Positions 51,455 through 59,822 of a stretch of 64,000 bases of DNA are shown here, one piece after another. Every line of letters begins with the position of its first letter. Position 1 is the first letter of the stretch. Location of the stretch: NCBI GenBank assembly GCA_017542345.1, contig JAFXXI010000003.1, positions 1 through 64,000 on the forward strand, read 5' to 3'. The notes under the pieces are model-generated. The model had not been told where the DNA came from, made no database searches, and was given only the letters and a program-made list of their open reading frames with translations. Position numbers and translations under genes: made by a program. The DNA is from Bacteroidales bacterium (GTDB lineage: Bacteria; Bacteroidota; Bacteroidia; Bacteroidales; P3).

Positions 51455-51820
51455 ATGAGTGCTAAAGAAAACAAAGAACTGACCAAGGCCGAGGAGCAGG
51501 TGATGCAGGCGGTGTGGAAGGTGGGCAACGGCTTTGCAAACGAAATCGTGGCCGCCGTGGAGGGTTCGCCGGCCTACAACACAGTGCTGACGGTGGTGCG
51601 CATCCTCGAGCAGAAGGGCTATGTGTCGCACGTCACCTTCAACCGCTCAAACCGCTACTACCCCGTGGTGAGCCGCGAGGAGTACATGCAGCAGCAGCTC
51701 AAGGGCTTTGCGCAGCGCTACTTCGGTTCGTCGCCCAGGGCGCTGGTGAGCTTCCTGGTGGACAAGAACGAGGTGTCGCTCGAAGATTTGGAGTCAATCA
51801 CTAAAGAACTTGAAAAATGA
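51455..51820 (+). CDS. BlaI/MecI family transcriptional repressor
   Basis: A 121-aa winged-helix repressor. The N-terminal DNA-binding domain (about 9-80) begins LTKAEEQVMQAVWKVGNGFA and includes NTVLTVVRILEQKGYV; the C-terminal helices dimerise. Cleavage by its membrane partner, the next gene, relieves repression in the classic BlaI/BlaR1 system. Overlaps that gene by 4 bp (ATGA). Probably autoregulated from the AT-rich upstream region, but I see no clear operator. Confidence 0.92.
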   Translation: MSAKENKELTKAEEQVMQAVWKVGNGFANEIVAAVEGSPAYNTVLTVVRILEQKGYVSHVTFNRSNRYYPVVSREEYMQQQLKGFAQRYFGSSPRALVSFLVDKNEVSLEDLESITKELEK

Positions 51821-53088
51821 TACGCTGGATTGTTTTTTCGACGCTTTCGGCGGGCCTGCTTTACGGCCTGTATTGTCTCACCCTGCGGCGCGACCGCTGG
51901 CTGCAGCTGAGCCTGTGGTATCTGCTGGTGGCCCTCGGCTTCAGTTTGGTGTTTCCCTTCATCTCCTTGCCCGATCGGCTGTCCGCGGCATCGCAGGCCG
52001 TCATTCCCACGGGAGAATATCTGATGACGCTGGACGAAGTCGTGATATCGGATATCACGGCACCGTATACCCTCGGCTGGATAGTGGATATCTACCTCGT
52101 CGGCTTTGCGCTGTGCGCGGCCTACCTCTTGTTCCAGATGGCGGCACAGGCGGTGGTGGTCATCAGGCTCCGTCGGAGACATTCGGTCTATCGGGCCATT
52201 GACGGTTTTGACATTCCGCGCGGCGCGGCGCTCATCCTGCTGGACGACGACACGGCGCCCTATTCCTTCTTCAACCAGATAGTGGTAGGCACGCGCGGCC
52301 TCACCGACGACGAGCTGCGCTGCATCCTCGCCCATGAGTCGCTGCATGTGCGTCAGTTCCACTCGCTCGACATTCTCTTTGCAAGGCTGATGTGCTGCCT
52401 GGCGTGGTTCAACCCCTTTGCGTGGCTGATCATGCGGGAGCTGCGTGCCGTCCAGGAATTTCAGGCTGACGCGGCGTCGCTGGGCGCCTGCGGCCGCGAG
52501 GACTATCTGCGCCTGCTCTATAGGCAGGCCACGGGTTTCGGATATGGCCATATCACAAATAATTTCAACAGTATTAACATCAAAAACCGTATCGTTATGA
52601 TGAACAAAAGCAAAACGCGCTTCGGCGCATGGAAGCTGGCGGCGGCGTTGCCCGTGGTGGCGCTGCTGTTGGTGGTGGGTTGCAAGCCTGCCGCAACGGA
52701 GACGGCGGAGCCTGCCGAGCAGGCAGCCGTAGCCGAGCCTTCGGTGGAGCCTGTGCTCTTCGACTATTCGGAGGACTCGCTCCCCGAGGGATTCAAATCG
52801 CCCGAGTATGAAGGCGGCATGGAGGCACTCTACAAGTACCTCGCCGAGAACATCAAATACCCCGAGCAGGCTAAAGCCGACGGCATCCAAGGCCGTGTGC
52901 TGATTCGCTTCGTGGTGATGAACGACGGCAGTATCGTCAACGTTGAGGTGGCCCGCGGCATCGGCGGCGGCTGCGACGAGGAGGCTGTCCGTGTGGTCAA
53001 GGGCATGTCCAAGTGGAAGCCCGCCGTCTACGAGGGCAAGGCTGTCAACGTGCAATACGCCCTGCCTATCACTTTCAAGCTGCAGTAA
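51817..53088 (+). CDS. BlaR1-like M56 metallopeptidase fused to a TonB C-terminal domain
   Basis: A 423-aa membrane protein. Hydrophobic segments at about 1-20, 27-48, 88-115 and 283-300 surround an M56 zinc peptidase with HESLH (about 172-176) and a distal Glu in QEFQAD (about 211). The C-terminal 90 residues are a TonB-type domain (YPEQAKADGIQGRVLIRFVV to YALPITFKLQ) in the periplasm. Bacteroidetes commonly fuse these, so signal sensing may use TonB-like contact with an outer-membrane protein rather than a beta-lactam sensor. Pairs with the BlaI gene upstream. Confidence 0.88.
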   Translation: MIRWIVFSTLSAGLLYGLYCLTLRRDRWLQLSLWYLLVALGFSLVFPFISLPDRLSAASQAVIPTGEYLMTLDEVVISDITAPYTLGWIVDIYLVGFALCAAYLLFQMAAQAVVVIRLRRRHSVYRAIDGFDIPRGAALILLDDDTAPYSFFNQIVVGTRGLTDDELRCILAHESLHVRQFHSLDILFARLMCCLAWFNPFAWLIMRELRAVQEFQADAASLGACGREDYLRLLYRQATGFGYGHITNNFNSINIKNRIVMMNKSKTRFGAWKLAAALPVVALLLVVGCKPAATETAEPAEQAAVAEPSVEPVLFDYSEDSLPEGFKSPEYEGGMEALYKYLAENIKYPEQAKADGIQGRVLIRFVVMNDGSIVNVEVARGIGGGCDEEAVRVVKGMSKWKPAVYEGKAVNVQYALPITFKLQ

Positions 53089-53105
53089 GGACAATAAAAC
53101 AGTGT

Positions 53106-53147
53106 AGTGTGCGTTATCTTCAAGTAAGAATAACGCACACTTTTTTT
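53106..53147 (+). terminator. Terminator abutting the HAD phosphatase start
   Basis: Perfect 12-bp arms AGTGTGCGTTAT (53106-53117) and ATAACGCACACT (53130-53141) followed by a seven-T run (53141-53147). The next gene's ATG begins at 53148, the very next base. Confidence 0.85.
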
Positions 53148-53735
53148 ATGCAAAATATCATCTTCGACTTCGGCAATGTGCTGGTGCAGTGGCACCCCGA
53201 AAAGGTGTACGCCGAGCACTTCGGCGACGAGGCACGGGCGTGGTGGTTCCTGCGGCATGTGGCCGACAATGAGTGGCGCAGCCGCATCGATGCCGGCGAG
53301 AGCTATGCCGCCTGCAGCGCCGAGCTCACGGACCGCTACCCGGAATACGCCAAAGCCATAGCGCTCTACAGCTCGCGGTGGCGCGAGATGCTGACGGACG
53401 AGGTACCGGGCATGCGCGAGGTGATAGATGAGTTGAAAGCTAAAGACTACGAGATTTATGGGCTCACCAACTGGAGTATGGAGACCTTCCCCGAGGCAAG
53501 GGCGCGTTTCGACATACTGCAGATGATTGACCGCTATGTGGTGAGCGGTGCCGAAGGCATGGTGAAGCCCGACCCGCGCCTGTTCCAGGTGCTGCTCGAC
53601 CGCTACGGCCTCAAGGCTGAGGAGTGCACGTTTATTGACGACAACCCCGACAACGTGGCTGCAGCCATCCGCATGGGCATGCAGGGCATCGTCTTCACGG
53701 GTGCCGATAATTTACGCAAACAAATAGGACTATGA
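53148..53735 (+). CDS. HAD family phosphatase
   Basis: A 195-aa haloacid dehalogenase-like hydrolase of the YihX / alpha-glucose-1-phosphatase type. Motif I is DFGNVLV (nucleophile Asp7), motif II TNW (about 107), motif III the Lys in KPDPRLF (about 142), motif IV FIDDNPDNV (about 163). Motif I is so close to the N terminus that the ATG at 53148 must be the start, although it directly abuts a terminator T tract and has no room for a ribosome-binding site. Overlaps the next gene by 4 bp. Confidence 0.9.
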   Translation: MQNIIFDFGNVLVQWHPEKVYAEHFGDEARAWWFLRHVADNEWRSRIDAGESYAACSAELTDRYPEYAKAIALYSSRWREMLTDEVPGMREVIDELKAKDYEIYGLTNWSMETFPEARARFDILQMIDRYVVSGAEGMVKPDPRLFQVLLDRYGLKAEECTFIDDNPDNVAAAIRMGMQGIVFTGADNLRKQIGL

Positions 53736-54337
53736 GAAAGATAATACCAGTACTACTGATGGTGGCGCTTGCACCGATTGCGGTGGCGCAGGGACGTTTT
53801 GACGCAAAGGTGTTCGCCGGGTTGAATATGTGCCAGATTGACGGCGACGGGGCGGGCAGCTACAGCCATCCGGGCTTGCGTGCGGGGGTGGGCACCAGTT
53901 TCGTGTTGGGCAGCGACCTGCAATCCCCTTGGCGGCTGGAGGTGGAGCTGGCCTATACGCAGAAAGGATCGCGCATCCAGCACAACGATGGCAATATCAG
54001 CCTGCAGTATGTCGAGATGCCGGTGATGCTTTCATACAGTATGCTTGAAAACCGACTGCGCATTGCTGCCGGTGTGGCGCCTGCCGTGCTGGTGGGTGCC
54101 AAGGTGACTTTCTATGGTGCTGAAGATCCGGGCCAAGCCGCCAAGTACAAGCGCATGGATTGGATGCCGCTGACATTGGCGGTGGGATACCGTTTCACGG
54201 AGCATATTGGGGCTGAAGTCCGCTACCAGAACTCGCTGTTGAGCGACTCTGATGGCGCAGGGGCCTACCGCATCTGGAGGTCCAACCACGGCGAGTTTAA
54301 CCGGCTGGTGACGCTGGGCGTAGCCTACCAGTTCTGA
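53732..54337 (+). CDS. Outer-membrane beta-barrel protein (PorT-like)
   Basis: A 201-aa exported protein (signal MRKIIPVLLMVALAPIAVAQ). The mature chain is made of alternating amphipathic strands, starting RFDAKVFAGLNMCQIDGDG and ending VTLGVAYQF with the terminal Phe of outer-membrane barrels. This matches the 'outer membrane beta-barrel, type 2' (PorT-like) family of Bacteroidetes. Role unknown. Coupled to the HAD gene and convergent with lpxA, 3 bp between the ends. Confidence 0.8.
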   Translation: MRKIIPVLLMVALAPIAVAQGRFDAKVFAGLNMCQIDGDGAGSYSHPGLRAGVGTSFVLGSDLQSPWRLEVELAYTQKGSRIQHNDGNISLQYVEMPVMLSYSMLENRLRIAAGVAPAVLVGAKVTFYGAEDPGQAAKYKRMDWMPLTLAVGYRFTEHIGAEVRYQNSLLSDSDGAGAYRIWRSNHGEFNRLVTLGVAYQF

Positions 54338-54340
54338 CAA

Positions 54341-55126
54341 TCAGTCTTTCCTGACACTTTTATAGCCGCTGAGGAGGCCGGTGTTGGCGTTGCCTATGAA
54401 GGCCAGCACCTGTTTCCCTTCGTCGGTGTGCCCGTAGCGTTCCTTGACGATTTCAAGGGCGTCGGACAGGGGGATGCCTTTGACGAAGATGTAGCGGTAG
54501 ATGTCGGAGATGGTGTTGATGCTTTCGCGCGAGAAACCGCGGCGTTGCAGGCCGAGGCTGTTGATGCCGCAGTATTGGATGGGGTAGCGGGCAGCTTTGA
54601 TGAAGGGCGGGATGTCCTTGTCGACCAGCGCGCCGCCCTGGGTGATGACGTGGGAGCCGATGTGGATGAACTGGAGGCAGGCCGTCTTGCCGCCCAGGAT
54701 GACATAGTCGCCGAGGATGATATGCCCGGCGAGGGTGGCATTGTTGGCCAAGACGCAGTTGTTGCCCACCACGCAGTCGTGCGCCACATGCACATAGGCC
54801 ATCAGCAGGTTGCCGTTGCCGATGACGGTCTTGCCGCTGGCGGCGGTGCCGCGGTTGATGGTGCAGCATTCGCGGATGACATTATTGTCGCCGATTTCCA
54901 CGGTGGTGTATTCGCCGGCAAATTTAAGGTCCTGCGGTACGGCGGCGATGACTGCGCCGGGGAATATCTTGCAGTTCTTCCCGATGCGGGCACCGGGGAA
55001 GATGGTGACATTGGGGCCTATCCAGGTGCCGTCGCCAATCACAACGTCGTCACAGATGGTGCTGAAGTTGCTAATGGTGACATTTTGGCCAATCTTGGCG
55101 TTGGGGTGGAGGTCGTAGAGAATCAT
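54341..55126 (-). CDS. lpxA: UDP-N-acetylglucosamine O-acyltransferase (lipid A)
   Basis: A 261-aa left-handed beta-helix enzyme that adds the 3-OH acyl chain to UDP-GlcNAc, the first step of lipid A. Hexapeptide repeats run from about 10 to 185; AYVHVAHDCVVG (about 114-125) contains the catalytic His. The helical C-terminal domain (about 190-255) is present. Located 19 bp after lpxC in the same operon. No lpxD is adjacent. Confidence 0.95.
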   Translation of the reverse strand: MILYDLHPNAKIGQNVTISNFSTICDDVVIGDGTWIGPNVTIFPGARIGKNCKIFPGAVIAAVPQDLKFAGEYTTVEIGDNNVIRECCTINRGTAASGKTVIGNGNLLMAYVHVAHDCVVGNNCVLANNATLAGHIILGDYVILGGKTACLQFIHIGSHVITQGGALVDKDIPPFIKAARYPIQYCGINSLGLQRRGFSRESINTISDIYRYIFVKGIPLSDALEIVKERYGHTDEGKQVLAFIGNANTGLLSGYKSVRKD

Positions 55127-55145
55127 TCTATATTTTTTCTAGTTA

Positions 55146-56072
55146 TTATTCTTCATTTTTTATTCCAAGCTCGCTCACCAGATAACGGGCGAAGGCGTTG
55201 TTGGCCTTGTGGCCGGGCTTGTAGATGTTGAACTTGGCGTTGAGGGTGCAGCCCACCAACCGGATGTCGCCCACGAAGTCGAGCAGCTTGTGGCGCGCGG
55301 GTTCGTTGGTGAAATAAGGGTCGGTGGTGTTGAGCACGCCGTCGTGCACCTTGAAATGCGATACGTCTTTGTTGAATGTCTTGGCGAGTCGTTTGAGGTG
55401 GCGAGGCGAGAGCTCCTTGTTGACGAATACAAGCGCGTTGTCGAGGCTTCCGCCCTTAATGAGGTTGAGGTGGAGGAGCGGCTCGATTTCGTGGAGGAAC
55501 ACGAAGGTGCGGCAAGGCGCTATGCTGGCGGCGTATTCGGACAGGTCGTTGATGTCGGCCTCCTGGCGGCCGATGACACTGTTGGGGAAGTCGATGACGC
55601 AGTGTACGGCAAAGTGGTCGTTGGGTTCCACGTCGAAGACCGATCCTGTGGGCGCATATTCGAAATGCAGGGGTTCCGTGATGGTGACGCTTTTGCGGGG
55701 GGCTTGCTGCTGGCGGATGCCCACGCGGATGAGCTGCAGCAGCCAGGGACGGGCCGAGCCGTCGAGAATGGGCACCTCGCCGCCGTCGAGCTCCACCAAG
55801 GCGTTGTCAATCCCCATACCATGGAGGGCAGACATGAGGTGCTCGATGGTAGCTATGGTTTGTCGTCCGGAGCCGAGGGTGGTGCCGCGCGAGGTCTCGC
55901 CCACGCGGCCGGCGAAGGCAGGCTGGGTGATGATGTTGGTGCGGTCGGTGCGACGGAAGGCAATGCCGAAGTTCTCAGGTGCCGGACGCACAGTGACGGT
56001 GACGGTGCGGCCGGTGTGCAGGCCGGGGCCTGTCAGGCGGAATTCCTTCTGTATGGTGTTCTGTAGTTCCAT
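55146..56072 (-). CDS. lpxC: UDP-3-O-acyl-GlcNAc deacetylase, not fused to FabZ
   Basis: A 308-aa zinc deacetylase, the committed step of lipid A. Zinc and catalytic residues are in place: TIEHLMSALHG (His near 78), ARHKLLDFVGD (His and Asp near 257-261) and KPGHKANNAF (catalytic His near 289). In most Bacteroidetes this enzyme continues into a FabZ dehydratase domain (about 460 aa in total); here it stops after the LpxC domain, and lpxA starts 19 bp later, so there is no hidden FabZ. Confidence 0.94.
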   Translation of the reverse strand: MELQNTIQKEFRLTGPGLHTGRTVTVTVRPAPENFGIAFRRTDRTNIITQPAFAGRVGETSRGTTLGSGRQTIATIEHLMSALHGMGIDNALVELDGGEVPILDGSARPWLLQLIRVGIRQQQAPRKSVTITEPLHFEYAPTGSVFDVEPNDHFAVHCVIDFPNSVIGRQEADINDLSEYAASIAPCRTFVFLHEIEPLLHLNLIKGGSLDNALVFVNKELSPRHLKRLAKTFNKDVSHFKVHDGVLNTTDPYFTNEPARHKLLDFVGDIRLVGCTLNAKFNIYKPGHKANNAFARYLVSELGIKNEE

Positions 56073-56089
56073 GCAGTCTTTCTATTCTT

Positions 56090-57601
56090 TTATTTCAAGC
56101 TCGCCGGAACCAGTTTCAGGTTGTCCATGCGGTAGAGTGTGGCGCGTTCGTTCTCGAGACCGGCGGCCTTTCGTACCAGGCGCAGGGGCTGCGTCATGCC
56201 TTCGGTGCTGACCACAGGTGCGCTCCAGAAGTTGGCCCCGAAGCGGTTGAGCCCTCGGAGGAGGTAGATTGTCAGGTCGTAGCCGGTGGCGGCCAAAGGC
56301 GAGGTGGGCTCGCTGCCGTAGCGGTCACGGAATTCCTTCAGGAAGGCCACATGTACCTCGTTGCCCATGTTCCAGGCGGTAGCGAAGGTGTGGTAGTTGA
56401 GCAACTGTAGTTGGTTGAAGTCCATGTCGCTGTAGTCGCGTGTCCAGTCGTTGATGGTGTATAGCGTCGGCGAGTTGCTCTTGATGGCCGACAGACGGTT
56501 GAGCAGGTTGCCCGCCATCACTCGATTGGGGTCTTTCCCCTGGTCGTAGATGCACAGCACGTTGCAGTTGGGGCTGTTCTTCAAGGTTGTGGCCAGTTTG
56601 GCGTTCTGACTCCAGTTAAAGAGGGTGTATTGTATCTCTCCCTGCTCGTCGAGTTGCCGTTTCACCTCGTTGAGCAAGGCCTGTTCCGCCTTGGCGCTGG
56701 AGTGTATGATGTAGAGGTGCCCGTCGGGACGCTCGGCCTTCATGTTCTTGAGCATCAGCTTGACGAGTCCTTCGGTCGAGGGCTGTATCTTGACCATGTA
56801 GGGGTTCTCGTCGCATATTTCGCTGCGGGTGGCCATGGGATTGACGATGTAGATGCCTGCCTCGCGAGCCAGTGCCGCGGCACGGTCGAAGGCGTCGCGG
56901 AGCAGCAGGGCGATAAGCACGTCGCTCTGTGCCACATTATGACTGACGAAGGTCTCTTCCACTTTGGCTGCTGTGTTATCGCTCACATCCACCACGTTGA
57001 GCTCGACAGAGAGGCCTTCTTCGGCCAGGCGGTCGAGGGCCATCAGGATGCCTTCGTAGAACTCGATGAACTCGAATTGGCGGTAGCTCTTCTTGCCACG
57101 TTGCTCGATATCGAATTTAGATGTTGATATCTCGTCGACCTGGTCGAGATGCAAAGGCATCATCAACGCCACCTTGAGTGTCTTGCCGGTTTTGCGTACT
57201 GTCGGAGGGGTAGCCGGCCGGGTGCTCTTTTCGCCCGTGGCCGGGGTGGGTCTTTTGGCCGATGTGGTGGCTACAGTGGGGACAGCCGTTTTCTGTTCTG
57301 GCTGTGGCGGGTCAATCTGCTGGGCCGCTCCGCTGAATTGGCCCCGACAGGGAAGCCACACCGTGTCCCCGTCATGGAGGAAGTGAATGTCGGTATGCGT
57401 TACGGCGTCGTAGCTCTCCACCTTGTAGGCTTTTGCTATGGAGTACACAGTCTGTCCCGTCTTCACGATGTGCACATAGTACTTGCGTCCATGCAGCATC
57501 TGTGTCTGGAGGCTTACCTCAACAGGCGTGGTGCCCGGCGCTTGCGACCAGACCGTTAGACCTGTCAGCAGCAGTACCAGTATTGATAATGGTCGTTTCA
57601 T
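56090..57601 (-). CDS. LysM protein with periplasmic-binding-protein-like domain
   Basis: A 503-aa exported protein (signal to about 20). A LysM domain for peptidoglycan binding lies at about 41-84 (YYVHIVKTGQTVYSIAKAY), then a Pro/Thr/Lys-rich linker (90-140), then a type 1 periplasmic-binding fold (about 142-480; ALMMPLHLDQ, YEGILMALDRLAEEG, DVLIALLLRDAF). This plan recalls LpoA-like activators of peptidoglycan synthases and is common in Bacteroidetes. It may sense cell-wall state; no ligand can be predicted. Between guaA and lpxC, with gaps of 4 and 17 bp. Confidence 0.82.
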   Translation of the reverse strand: MKRPLSILVLLLTGLTVWSQAPGTTPVEVSLQTQMLHGRKYYVHIVKTGQTVYSIAKAYKVESYDAVTHTDIHFLHDGDTVWLPCRGQFSGAAQQIDPPQPEQKTAVPTVATTSAKRPTPATGEKSTRPATPPTVRKTGKTLKVALMMPLHLDQVDEISTSKFDIEQRGKKSYRQFEFIEFYEGILMALDRLAEEGLSVELNVVDVSDNTAAKVEETFVSHNVAQSDVLIALLLRDAFDRAAALAREAGIYIVNPMATRSEICDENPYMVKIQPSTEGLVKLMLKNMKAERPDGHLYIIHSSAKAEQALLNEVKRQLDEQGEIQYTLFNWSQNAKLATTLKNSPNCNVLCIYDQGKDPNRVMAGNLLNRLSAIKSNSPTLYTINDWTRDYSDMDFNQLQLLNYHTFATAWNMGNEVHVAFLKEFRDRYGSEPTSPLAATGYDLTIYLLRGLNRFGANFWSAPVVSTEGMTQPLRLVRKAAGLENERATLYRMDNLKLVPASLK

Positions 57602-57605
57602 AAGA

Positions 57606-59132
57606 TTATTCCCATTCGATGGTTGCTGGCGGCTTGGAGCTGATGTCGTACACCACGCGGTTAACGCCCTTGACGCGGTTGATGATTTCGTTGCTCACCT
57701 TGGCCAGGAAGTCGTAGGGCAGGTGGCTCCAGTCGGCGGTCATGCCGTCGACACTCTCCACGGCGCGCAGGGCCACAACGCTTTCGTAGGTACGCTCGTC
57801 GCCCATCACGCCCACGCTCTGTACAGGCAGCAGCATGGCACCCGCCTGCCACACCTTGTCGTACAAGCCCGCGTCGCGCAGACCCTGGATAAAGATGTGG
57901 TCCACTTCCTGCAGAATGTGCACCTTTTCAGGCGTCACGTCGCTCAGGATGCGGATGGCTAGGCCGGGACCCGGGAAGGGATGGCGGCCAATGAGTTCGT
58001 CCTTGATGCCCAGCTGGCGGCCCACGCGGCGCACCTCGTCTTTGAACAGGCTGCGCAGCGGCTCCACAAGCTGCAGTTTCATATAGTCGGGAAGTCCGCC
58101 CACGTTGTGGTGACTCTTGATGGTTTGGCTCGGGCCTTTGACACTCGAGCTCTCGATGACGTCGGGATAGATGGTACCCTGTCCGAGCCATTTGGCGTCA
58201 GTGATGAGTTTGGCTTCGGCGTCGAACACGTCGATGAAGGTCTTGCCGATGCCTTTGCGCTTCTTCTCAGGGTCTTTCACGCCGGCCAACACATCGTAGA
58301 AACGTTGCTTGGCGTCGACGCCCTTCACGTTGAGCCCCATGTCTTTATAGCTCTCCAGTACTCCCTCGAACTCATTCTTGCGCAGCAAGCCGTTGTCCAC
58401 GAAGATGCAGTGCAGCTGGTGGCCGATGGCGCGGTTCAGCAGCACGGCGGCCACGGTCGAGTCCACGCCGCCGCTGAGGCCCAGCACCACCTTGTCGCCA
58501 CCCACCTTCTCGCGCAATTCCTTGACGGTGGTCTCAATGAAGCTCTCGGGCGTCCACTCCTGGCGGCAGCCGCAGATGTCCACCACAAAGTTGCGCAGCA
58601 GCTGAACGCCGTCCTTCGAGTGGTGCACCTCGGGATGGAACTGTATGGCGTAGGTCTTTTCGCCTTCAATCTGGTAGCCGGCATATTTCACGTTTTCGGT
58701 CGAGCATATGGTCTTATAGCCTTCCGGCAGCACCTCGATGGTGTCGCCGTGGCTCATCCACACTTGGCTGCCCATCGGCACACCTTTCATCAGCGGATTT
58801 GAGTCGTCAATAAAGTTGAGGTTGGCGCGGCCATATTCGCGTATCATGCTCTGCTGCACGCGTCCGCCACCCCATTTGGCCAGATATTGGGCGCCGTAGC
58901 ACACCGCCAGCAGCGGCAGCTTACCTTTGATGTTCGTCATGTCGGGAATGGGGGCGTCGGCGGCGTTGCAGCTGTAGGGGCTGCCGCTGAACACCACGCC
59001 TTTCACCTCGGCCGTCAGGGCCGGAATCTTGTCGAACGGGTGTATCTCACAGTAAACATTAAGCTCGCGGATTTTGCGCGCGATGAGCTGAGTGTATTGA
59101 GAACCAAAGTCTAAAATAATTATTGTGTCCAT
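57606..59132 (-). CDS. guaA: GMP synthase (glutamine-hydrolysing)
   Basis: A 508-aa two-domain enzyme. The class I amidotransferase half has [13 protein letters not shown] (nucleophile Cys about 79) and FHPEVHHS (about 167, His and Glu of the triad). The ATP-pyrophosphatase half has [13 protein letters not shown] (about 219), and the dimerisation domain ends [14 protein letters not shown], as in all GuaA. It makes GMP from XMP. First gene of an operon with the LysM protein, lpxC and lpxA. A TATATTTG element (59161-59154, minus strand) lies 22 bp upstream. Confidence 0.97.
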   Translation of the reverse strand: MDTIIILDFGSQYTQLIARKIRELNVYCEIHPFDKIPALTAEVKGVVFSGSPYSCNAADAPIPDMTNIKGKLPLLAVCYGAQYLAKWGGGRVQQSMIREYGRANLNFIDDSNPLMKGVPMGSQVWMSHGDTIEVLPEGYKTICSTENVKYAGYQIEGEKTYAIQFHPEVHHSKDGVQLLRNFVVDICGCRQEWTPESFIETTVKELREKVGGDKVVLGLSGGVDSTVAAVLLNRAIGHQLHCIFVDNGLLRKNEFEGVLESYKDMGLNVKGVDAKQRFYDVLAGVKDPEKKRKGIGKTFIDVFDAEAKLITDAKWLGQGTIYPDVIESSSVKGPSQTIKSHHNVGGLPDYMKLQLVEPLRSLFKDEVRRVGRQLGIKDELIGRHPFPGPGLAIRILSDVTPEKVHILQEVDHIFIQGLRDAGLYDKVWQAGAMLLPVQSVGVMGDERTYESVVALRAVESVDGMTADWSHLPYDFLAKVSNEIINRVKGVNRVVYDISSKPPATIEWE

Positions 59133-59153
59133 CTTGATTCTTTATTTAAAATG

Positions 59154-59161
59154 CAAATATA
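59154..59161 (-). promoter_or_regulatory. guaA operon -7 element
   Basis: Minus strand TATATTTG, 21 bp upstream of the ATG at 59132. The -33 region is a weak TCTG at the expected distance. Confidence 0.6.
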
Positions 59162-59240
59162 CGACTTTTTTCCGACATGTCAGAAAAAAGATGCCACCAG
59201 CCGTCCCAAATGGCGAAAATGTATTTTTTTTCACATATTC

Positions 59241-59272
59241 TTTGCTCATTCCGTGAAATTTGTGTAAATTTG
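59241..59272 (+). promoter_or_regulatory. Promoter of the LemA-like gene / fucosidase operon
   Basis: TTTG at 59241-59244, 20-bp spacer, TAAATTTG at 59265-59272, 38 bp before the ATG at 59310. Confidence 0.78.
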
Positions 59273-59309
59273 CACTTTGAACTCTTTGGAAAAACGAATG
59301 TAACTTCCT

Positions 59310-59822
59310 ATGATAGGGTGGATTATAGTAATCTTCGTCCTGGTGATGGTTGTATTTGTGCTGCCGTTTATGACGGTGATGCTGATACTGTCCATTATCT
59401 ACAACCGTCGCGAGCGTGCCATACGCAACGAGGCCGAGGCACACCGCAAGATACTGGAGAGTACCTATGACCATATCTGGAATGAGATTAAGTCCCATTG
59501 CGGCATCTCCGAGGAGTATCGCCGCTCGTTCAACAACATTTATCCCAATCTGCTCGACAAGGATATCGACGACGATACGATGCTGAACTGGATTCTCGAC
59601 TGCAATATCGATTTCGATCCGGCCGAGTATGTGACCGTCATGGACAGCATCGCCGAAGACCGGCGGCGTTTTGTGGTGCACCAGCGCCGCATGATTACCC
59701 TGCTGCGCGAACATCAGCAGCTACATAAGAAACCTTTCGCACGTCGCCTCATCAAGGACCAGACCATGATTCGCTATGTTCCTGTGGAGACCAATTATGA
59801 CCGCTGGGGCAAGTCGTTGTAG
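59310..59822 (+). CDS. LemA-like membrane protein
   Basis: A 170-aa protein with one N-terminal membrane helix (about 2-30, WIIVIFVLVMVVFVLPFMTV), then long helices. The segment IWNEIKSHCGISEEYRRSFNNIYPNLLDKDI and the C-terminal hQLHKKPFARRLIKDQTMI pattern resemble the LemA family, whose members display a short periplasmic N terminus and a cytosolic helical bundle. Function of that family is unclear. First gene of a unit with the fucosidase, which overlaps its end. Assignment is by style, not by a strong signature. Confidence 0.55.
   Translation: MIGWIIVIFVLVMVVFVLPFMTVMLILSIIYNRRERAIRNEAEAHRKILESTYDHIWNEIKSHCGISEEYRRSFNNIYPNLLDKDIDDDTMLNWILDCNIDFDPAEYVTVMDSIAEDRRRFVVHQRRMITLLREHQQLHKKPFARRLIKDQTMIRYVPVETNYDRWGKSL

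Noticed and set aside
51455..53088. A beta-lactam resistance (blaI-blaR1) locus
   Set aside because: No beta-lactamase or resistance gene is adjacent, and the sensor ends in a TonB-type domain instead of a penicillin-binding sensor.
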